Below are positions 5,013-7,971 of a stretch of DNA of 7,971 nt, one piece after another. This DNA is from an uncultured Eubacteriales bacterium (GTDB lineage Bacteria > Bacillota > Clostridia > Oscillospirales > UMGS1783): the NCBI GenBank assembly GCA_900555065.1, contig USJY01000052.1, positions 1 through 7,971 of the forward strand. The letters run 5' to 3'. Below the pieces are notes generated by a model. The model made no database searches. It was not told the origin of the DNA and saw nothing but the letters and a program-made list of their open reading frames with translations. Position numbers and translations under genes: made by a program. The stretch's first letter is position 1, and every line of letters starts with the position of its first letter.

Positions 5013-6818
5013 ATGGTAAATCTCACAATCAACGGCAAGAGCGTCAGCGTCCCTGAGGGATCCACCATACTCGAAGCGGCTCGCAGCGCGGGTATCGATA
5101 TCCCTGTACTGTGCTATTATAAAGACATTCATAAATATGGCGCGTGCCGTATCTGCGTCGTGGAAGTCGAGGGCGCGCCCCGCCTGCAGGCGTCCTGCAT
5201 CGTCCCCGTAAGCGAGGGGATGGTCGTGCATACCAACACCGACAGAGTGCGCAAGGCCCGCAAGGCGATGTATGAGCTCATTATGTCCGACCACAACCGC
5301 GACTGCCTTACCTGCAGCCGCAACCAGCACTGCGAACTGCAGGCGCTCGGCCAGAAGCTGGGCGTGACGGAGTGCCGCTATGAGGGCGAACGCCTCGGCG
5401 AGGGCCTGGACATCAGCCCTGCCTTCACCCGCGACCTGAGCAAGTGCATTCTGTGCCGCCGCTGCGTCACCATGTGCAACCAGATACAGGAAACCAACGT
5501 CCTCAACGCGCAGAACCGCGGTTTCAGCACCAAGATCGGCCCCGCCGCCGGCGAGCTGATCGGCAACGTCGACTGCTCCCAGTGCGGTCAGTGCACCGTC
5601 GTATGTCCTGTCGCCGCGCTGCGTGAGACCGACGGCACTGAAAAGGTCTGGGCTGCGCTTAACGATCCCACAAAGCGCGTCATCGTTCAGACGGCTCCGG
5701 CTGTCCGCGTCGGTATCGGCGAGGAATTCGGCCTGGCTCCGGGCTGCTGCGAAACCGGCAAGCTCGCCGCCGCGCTGCGCCGTATGGGCTTTGACGATGT
5801 GTTCGATACCAACTGGGCGGCAGACCTGACCATCATGGAAGAGGGCACGGAGTTCTTGGAGCGCATTACAAAGGCGTTCAAAGGCGAAGAAGCCGTCCTG
5901 CCCATGATCACAAGCTGCAGCCCCGGCTGGGTCAAGTATGTCGAGCACGCCTTCCCCAAGGAGCTCGATCACCTGTCCACCTGCAAGTCGCCGCACACCA
6001 TGTTCGGCGCAGTTGCAAAGTCCTATTATGCGCAGAAGATCAATGTCGATCCGAAGGACATCTACGTTGTCTCCGTCATGCCCTGCACGGCGAAGAAATT
6101 CGAGATCGTCCGTCCTGAGATGCAGAACGACGGCCTGCCCAACGTGGACGCGGTCATCACCGTGCGCGAGCTGGCCCGTATGATCAAGTCTCTCGGCATC
6201 GACTTTTTGAGCCTGCCGGACGAAGAGTTTGACAAGCCGCTCGGCCTGTCCACCGGCGCAGCCGATATCTTCGGCGTAACCGGCGGCGTTATGGAAGCCG
6301 CGCTGCGCACCGTCTATGAACTCGTCACCGGCCGTGAGCTGCCCTTTGCAGACCTGCACGTCGCCCCGATCGTCGGCCTTGACCAGATCAAGGAAGGCAC
6401 GATCAAGATCGAGAACCCGCTTCCCGAATACAGCTTCCTCGACGGCGTGGAAGTCAAGGTTGCCGTTACCAGCGGCCTTGCCGGCGCCAAGAAGCTGCTG
6501 CAGCAGATTGCTGACGGCACGTCGCCTTACCACTTCATCGAAGTCATGGGCTGTCCGGGCGGCTGCATCACCGGCGGCGGCATGCCCCGCACGAACGATC
6601 TTACGGCGACCCGTGAGAAGCGCATGAAGGCGATTTACACGGAGGACGAGGGCAAGACCCTGCGCAAGTCCCATGAGAACCCCGCGATCATCGACTTCTA
6701 CAAGGAATGGGGCAAGCCTGGCTGCCACAAGTCCCACGAGTACCTGCATACCCATTATGTTCCCCGCGGCGAGTACAACGAGCTGACGGACGAACGCTTT
6801 GCAATGGACCACGAATAA
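5013..6818 (+). CDS. hndD: [FeFe]-hydrogenase catalytic subunit (HndD/HydA-like)
   Basis: A 601-residue catalytic subunit that makes or consumes H2 at the H-cluster. A plant-type [2Fe-2S] domain (Cys34, 45, 48, 62) is followed by the His-Cys [4Fe-4S] site (His94, Cys98, 101, 107). Two ferredoxin clusters come next (Cys145, 148, 151, 155 and Cys188, 191, 194, 198). The H-domain follows: L1 TSCSPGW (Cys302), L2 MPCTAKK (Cys358), L3 VMGCPGGC (Cys514, Cys518). The tail after about 565 (SHENPAIIDFY, then HEYLHTHY) is the small-subunit-like domain. Length and domain order fit group A3, the trimeric NAD-linked or bifurcating enzymes. L1 has Ser303 where monomeric enzymes have a second Cys, and Cys324 (STCKSP) is nearby. 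ATG 5013 follows AAGGAG (4997-5002); the gap to the previous stop is 18 bases. A terminator follows at 6882-6917. Confidence 0.95.
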   Translation: MVNLTINGKSVSVPEGSTILEAARSAGIDIPVLCYYKDIHKYGACRICVVEVEGAPRLQASCIVPVSEGMVVHTNTDRVRKARKAMYELIMSDHNRDCLTCSRNQHCELQALGQKLGVTECRYEGERLGEGLDISPAFTRDLSKCILCRRCVTMCNQIQETNVLNAQNRGFSTKIGPAAGELIGNVDCSQCGQCTVVCPVAALRETDGTEKVWAALNDPTKRVIVQTAPAVRVGIGEEFGLAPGCCETGKLAAALRRMGFDDVFDTNWAADLTIMEEGTEFLERITKAFKGEEAVLPMITSCSPGWVKYVEHAFPKELDHLSTCKSPHTMFGAVAKSYYAQKINVDPKDIYVVSVMPCTAKKFEIVRPEMQNDGLPNVDAVITVRELARMIKSLGIDFLSLPDEEFDKPLGLSTGAADIFGVTGGVMEAALRTVYELVTGRELPFADLHVAPIVGLDQIKEGTIKIENPLPEYSFLDGVEVKVAVTSGLAGAKKLLQQIADGTSPYHFIEVMGCPGGCITGGGMPRTNDLTATREKRMKAIYTEDEGKTLRKSHENPAIIDFYKEWGKPGCHKSHEYLHTHYVPRGEYNELTDERFAMDHE

Positions 6819-6829
6819 TGACGGCACAA

Positions 6830-6862
6830 GGCGGGCGGCCGGCCCTGACGGGCCCCGCCGCC
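6830..6862 (+). other. GC-rich stem-loop just after the hydrogenase stop
   Basis: GGCCC (6841-6845) and GGGCC (6850-6854) pair across a TGAC loop. Outside it, GGCGG-type sequence (6830-6838) can pair with CCGCCGCC (6855-6862) after skipping two bases on the left. There is no T tract, so it is not itself an intrinsic terminator. It may protect the 3' end of the transcript or simply be GC-rich sequence. Confidence 0.35.
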
Positions 6863-6881
6863 GCGCGCCGCATTGCGCTGA

Positions 6882-6917
6882 AAAGCCGGGAGAAAGCATT
6901 CGCTTTCTCCCGGCTTT
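6882..6917 (+). terminator. Rho-independent terminator of the hydrogenase operon
   Basis: A perfect 16-bp stem, AAAGCCGGGAGAAAGC (6882-6897) with its complement (6902-6917), closed by an ATTC tetraloop. The stem ends in TTT, then GTG, so the T tract is short, but stem length and position 63 bases after the stop codon are convincing. Because the left arm begins with AAAA it could also work in the opposite direction, although no minus-strand gene ends here. Confidence 0.85.
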
Positions 6918-6919
6918 GT

Positions 6920-7111
6920 GCTGGCTTGTGTGGTGTTCCCCAGCATCCGCGTTGTTTTCATGAACACAGAGCCGTCTCATCACGGGAGCCGTCTAGTAGC
7001 CGTCTCTTAAAATTCGCACCGCACTTTGGAGAAGGTGTTTATGCGCCATGCCTGCCGGCGGATGGACGCCGCGGCAAGCACACGCATGAGCGGGCCGTTC
7101 GTATGCCGGCC
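6920..7111. other. Non-coding spacer with three short direct repeats
   Basis: No supported gene. The only structure noted is AGCCGTCT repeated three times (6970-6977, 6987-6994, 6998-7005) at intervals of 17 and 11 bases. A 16-codon open frame at 6960-7010 has no ribosome binding site and is not called. Confidence 0.5.
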
Positions 7112-7360
7112 CTGTTTCCCCGTAATCTCGGCTGGAACTGACGCTGCGGATCCTATCACAACTGGCAATTCCCCTGCGTCTCCGTGCCACGCCGGGCAAC
7201 CGCCCTGCGTCTCCGTGCCACGGCCGGGCAACCGCTCTGCGTCTCCGTGCCACGGCCGGGCAACCGCCCTGCGTCTCCGTGCCACGACTGGAAATATGCC
7301 CTGGGTCTTTGTTCCAAGGCCGGAAACCGGCTTCGTCTCCCCAACTCCGGCCCCGGTTTG
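7112..7360. repeat. Imperfect tandem repeat, period about 32 bp, roughly eight units
   Basis: Units begin near 7112, 7144, 7174, 7205, 7237, 7269, 7301 and 7331. The central units (7174-7268) are almost identical, with the core CTGCGTCTCCGTGCCACG followed by GCCGGGCAACCGCC; the first of them lacks one G. The outer units diverge progressively: 7112 starts CTGTTTCCCCGTAATCTCGG, 7269 ends in ACTGGAAATATGCC, and 7301 starts CTGGGTCTTTGTTCC. The period is not a multiple of three, so no single frame is preserved and the array is non-coding. Units contain the palindrome CCGTGCCACGG and GGCCGG-type dyads. It sits between the hydrogenase terminator and the 3' end of the PQ-loop-like gene, a neutral site for a minisatellite. 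Confidence 0.85.
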
Positions 7361-7368
7361 GGAAAGGC

Positions 7369-7656
7369 TTACGCCTCCCGGTTTTTCTCCGCGTCCGCAC
7401 GCTTTTCAAGCCTGCGGTTGCGTACCCACAAAATCGCGTCGGTGGAGACCATGGCCAGGTTCAGGATGTATAAATACAAGACAATATCGTTGCTGTACAG
7501 TATCTTGTTGATAATTCCCGAAATGTAGCCCGCAATCAGTATGAGCAAAAATACCAGGCTCTTCCCGTGCGTGGATTTGGATTTCACAGATCTTGCAATG
7601 GAAAAAGGCCACGCCGCGCCGAAACACAGGAGCATGACCGCTTCAAAAACACTCAT
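7369..7656 (-). CDS. Small PQ-loop/SemiSWEET-like membrane protein, 95 residues
   Basis: Three hydrophobic segments are visible (about 3-21, 33-51 and 56-77), followed by a charged, basic tail (RNRRLEKRADAEKNREA) that should be cytoplasmic. The loop WPFSIARSVKSKSTHGKSLVF (from residue 16) resembles the PQ-loop of SemiSWEET sugar transporters, where helix 1 ends in P-Q followed by Lys/Ser-rich K-S-x-x-G-x-S. Here Pro is kept but the Gln is replaced by Phe. Size and topology fit a half-transporter acting as a dimer; transport function and substrate are inference. The start is ATG 7656, with GGGGAG about 8 bases upstream; a TTG at 7662 is in frame but too close to that site. A promoter lies at 7698-7726. 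Confidence 0.75.
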   Translation of the reverse strand: MSVFEAVMLLCFGAAWPFSIARSVKSKSTHGKSLVFLLILIAGYISGIINKILYSNDIVLYLYILNLAMVSTDAILWVRNRRLEKRADAEKNREA

Positions 7657-7697
7657 TGCCAACTCTCCCCGTCGTATGATTTGTCCGCGCTGATTTA

Positions 7698-7726
7698 ATC
7701 ATATCACGGTTTCGCGCGTCCGGCAA
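7698..7726 (-). promoter_or_regulatory. Promoter of the PQ-loop-like gene
   Basis: On the minus strand, TTGCCG (7726-7721) is a -35 box, followed by exactly 17 bases and a -10 box TATGAT (7703-7698). Transcription would start near 7691, giving a leader of about 35 bases. The -35 box lies in one arm of the inverted repeat at 7722-7749. Confidence 0.55.
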
Positions 7727-7749
7727 GCGCAAAAAAGAAAGCGCTCGCC
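7722..7749. repeat. Inverted repeat with A-rich loop downstream of greA
   Basis: GGCAAGCGC (7722-7730) and GCGCTCGCC (7741-7749) form a 9-bp stem with one G-T pair. The 10-base loop is AAAAAAGAAA on the plus strand (T-rich on the greA transcript). It lies 12 bases beyond the greA stop and may mark the 3' end of that transcript. The T-rich stretch is in the loop instead of after the stem, so it is not a standard intrinsic terminator. Confidence 0.55.
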
Positions 7750-7761
7750 AGATAAATTCAA

Positions 7762-7971
7762 TCAGATATACAACACTTCCAGGATTTCGTATTCCCGAAC
7801 GCCCGCCGGAGCATTGACCTCGACGACATCGCCTTCTTCCCGTCCGATCAATGCTCTTGCCATAGGCGACGTGATCGAAATCTTGAATTCTTTCAAATCG
7901 GCCTCATCGTTTCCGACGATCTGATAGGTCACCCGGTCACCCGTTTCCAGATCCTCGACGGAAACGGTTGC
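7762..7971 (-). CDS. greA: Transcription elongation factor GreA, C-terminal part (5' end outside window)
   Basis: The last 69 residues of a GreA/GreB-family factor, ending at TGA (7764-7762). They contain the FKBP-like C-terminal domain: [18 protein letters not shown], then [18 protein letters not shown] (the SPLG-x-AL-x-G-x-x-x-G-D signature, with MA in place of LG) and [17 protein letters not shown]. This domain binds RNA polymerase so that the N-terminal coiled coil, outside the window, can reach the active site and stimulate cleavage of backtracked transcripts. GreA is preferred over GreB by the APAG-x-x-EYEILE ending and by its occurrence in Firmicutes, where GreA is the usual form. The next gene downstream on the same strand has its own promoter. 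Confidence 0.93.
   Translation of the reverse strand, partial: ATVSVEDLETGDRVTYQIVGNDEADLKEFKISITSPMARALIGREEGDVVEVNAPAGVREYEILEVLYI

Noticed and set aside
3069..6983. 1304-codon open frame on the minus strand, antisense to the hydrogenase genes
   Set aside because: The plus-strand genes have unambiguous families with all cluster ligands intact. The antisense frame exists because GC-rich third positions in two genes sharing a frame rarely give stop codons in this register. Its product is a repetitive A/R/D/H/V-rich sequence with no recognisable motif.
7174..7350. CRISPR array
   Set aside because: The repeats are directly contiguous, with no unique spacers, and no cas gene is nearby.
7007..7409. 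Minus-strand open frames of 62-138 codons across the tandem repeat (Arg-rich repeats such as HGDAGRLP and ARRRRA)
   Set aside because: The 32-bp period shifts frame at every unit, so the same peptide repeats appear in three frames. There is no ribosome binding site, and one frame runs into the real 95-residue gene.
7026..7511. Plus-strand open frame of 161 codons through the repeat array
   Set aside because: It is generated by repeat composition and overlaps the PQ-loop-like gene in antisense. It has no family resemblance.
7722..7749. Canonical intrinsic terminator for greA
   Set aside because: The stem is good, but the T-rich stretch is in the loop and no T tract follows the stem on the greA strand. 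It is therefore listed as an inverted repeat only.

Overview
The window looks like chromosome from a GC-rich, spore-lineage anaerobe of the Firmicutes (class Clostridia, possibly an Oscillospiraceae- or Christensenellaceae-like gut organism). This is inferred from strong AGGAGG-type ribosome binding sites, a YtaF-type sporulation membrane protein, a trimeric [FeFe]-hydrogenase of the fermentative NAD-linked type, and GC-rich third codon positions. No phage, plasmid, transposase, tRNA, rRNA or CRISPR array was recognised.

Layout. (1) Positions 1-1504, plus strand: the tail of an unrecognised gene, overlapping by one base a HAD-family phosphatase (phosphoglycolate-phosphatase-like). Next come a 41-residue six-cysteine protein and a cyclophilin-type peptidyl-prolyl isomerase whose reading frame is broken near 1300-1313. 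The tight spacing suggests one transcription unit. (2) 1508-2152, minus strand: a YtaF/MntP-superfamily membrane protein, converging on the cyclophilin with only 3 bases between stops. (3) 2153-2619: a 467-base divergent intergenic region. It holds a sigma-A-like promoter for the hydrogenase operon, a leader of about 215 bases with several adjacent hairpins and, on the YtaF side, a 9-bp inverted repeat that encloses two further hairpins. (4) 2620-6818, plus strand: a three-gene operon for a trimeric [FeFe]-hydrogenase (HndA/HydC-like NuoE subunit, HndC/HydB-like NuoF subunit, HndD/HydA-like catalytic subunit), closed by a 16-bp intrinsic terminator at 6882-6917. (5) 6920-7368: non-coding, dominated by an imperfect tandem array with a period of about 32 bp. 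(6) 7369-7971, minus strand: a 95-residue PQ-loop/SemiSWEET-like membrane protein with its own promoter, and the C-terminal domain of GreA running off the window.

Functionally, the centre is the hydrogenase. Electrons can move between NADH (FMN site of the NuoF-like subunit), ferredoxin (the iron-sulfur domains) and the H-cluster of the catalytic subunit. This subunit set is the one known for electron-bifurcating (or NAD-dependent) H2 metabolism. The maturation genes hydE, hydF and hydG are not in the window and must lie elsewhere. The flanking genes are housekeeping or accessory and have no obvious tie to hydrogen metabolism.

The points most worth checking are the two structured-looking leaders in the divergent intergenic region, the 32-bp tandem array, the Ser-for-Cys change in the hydrogenase L1 motif, and the cyclophilin frameshift. 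No clearly new multi-gene system is visible.
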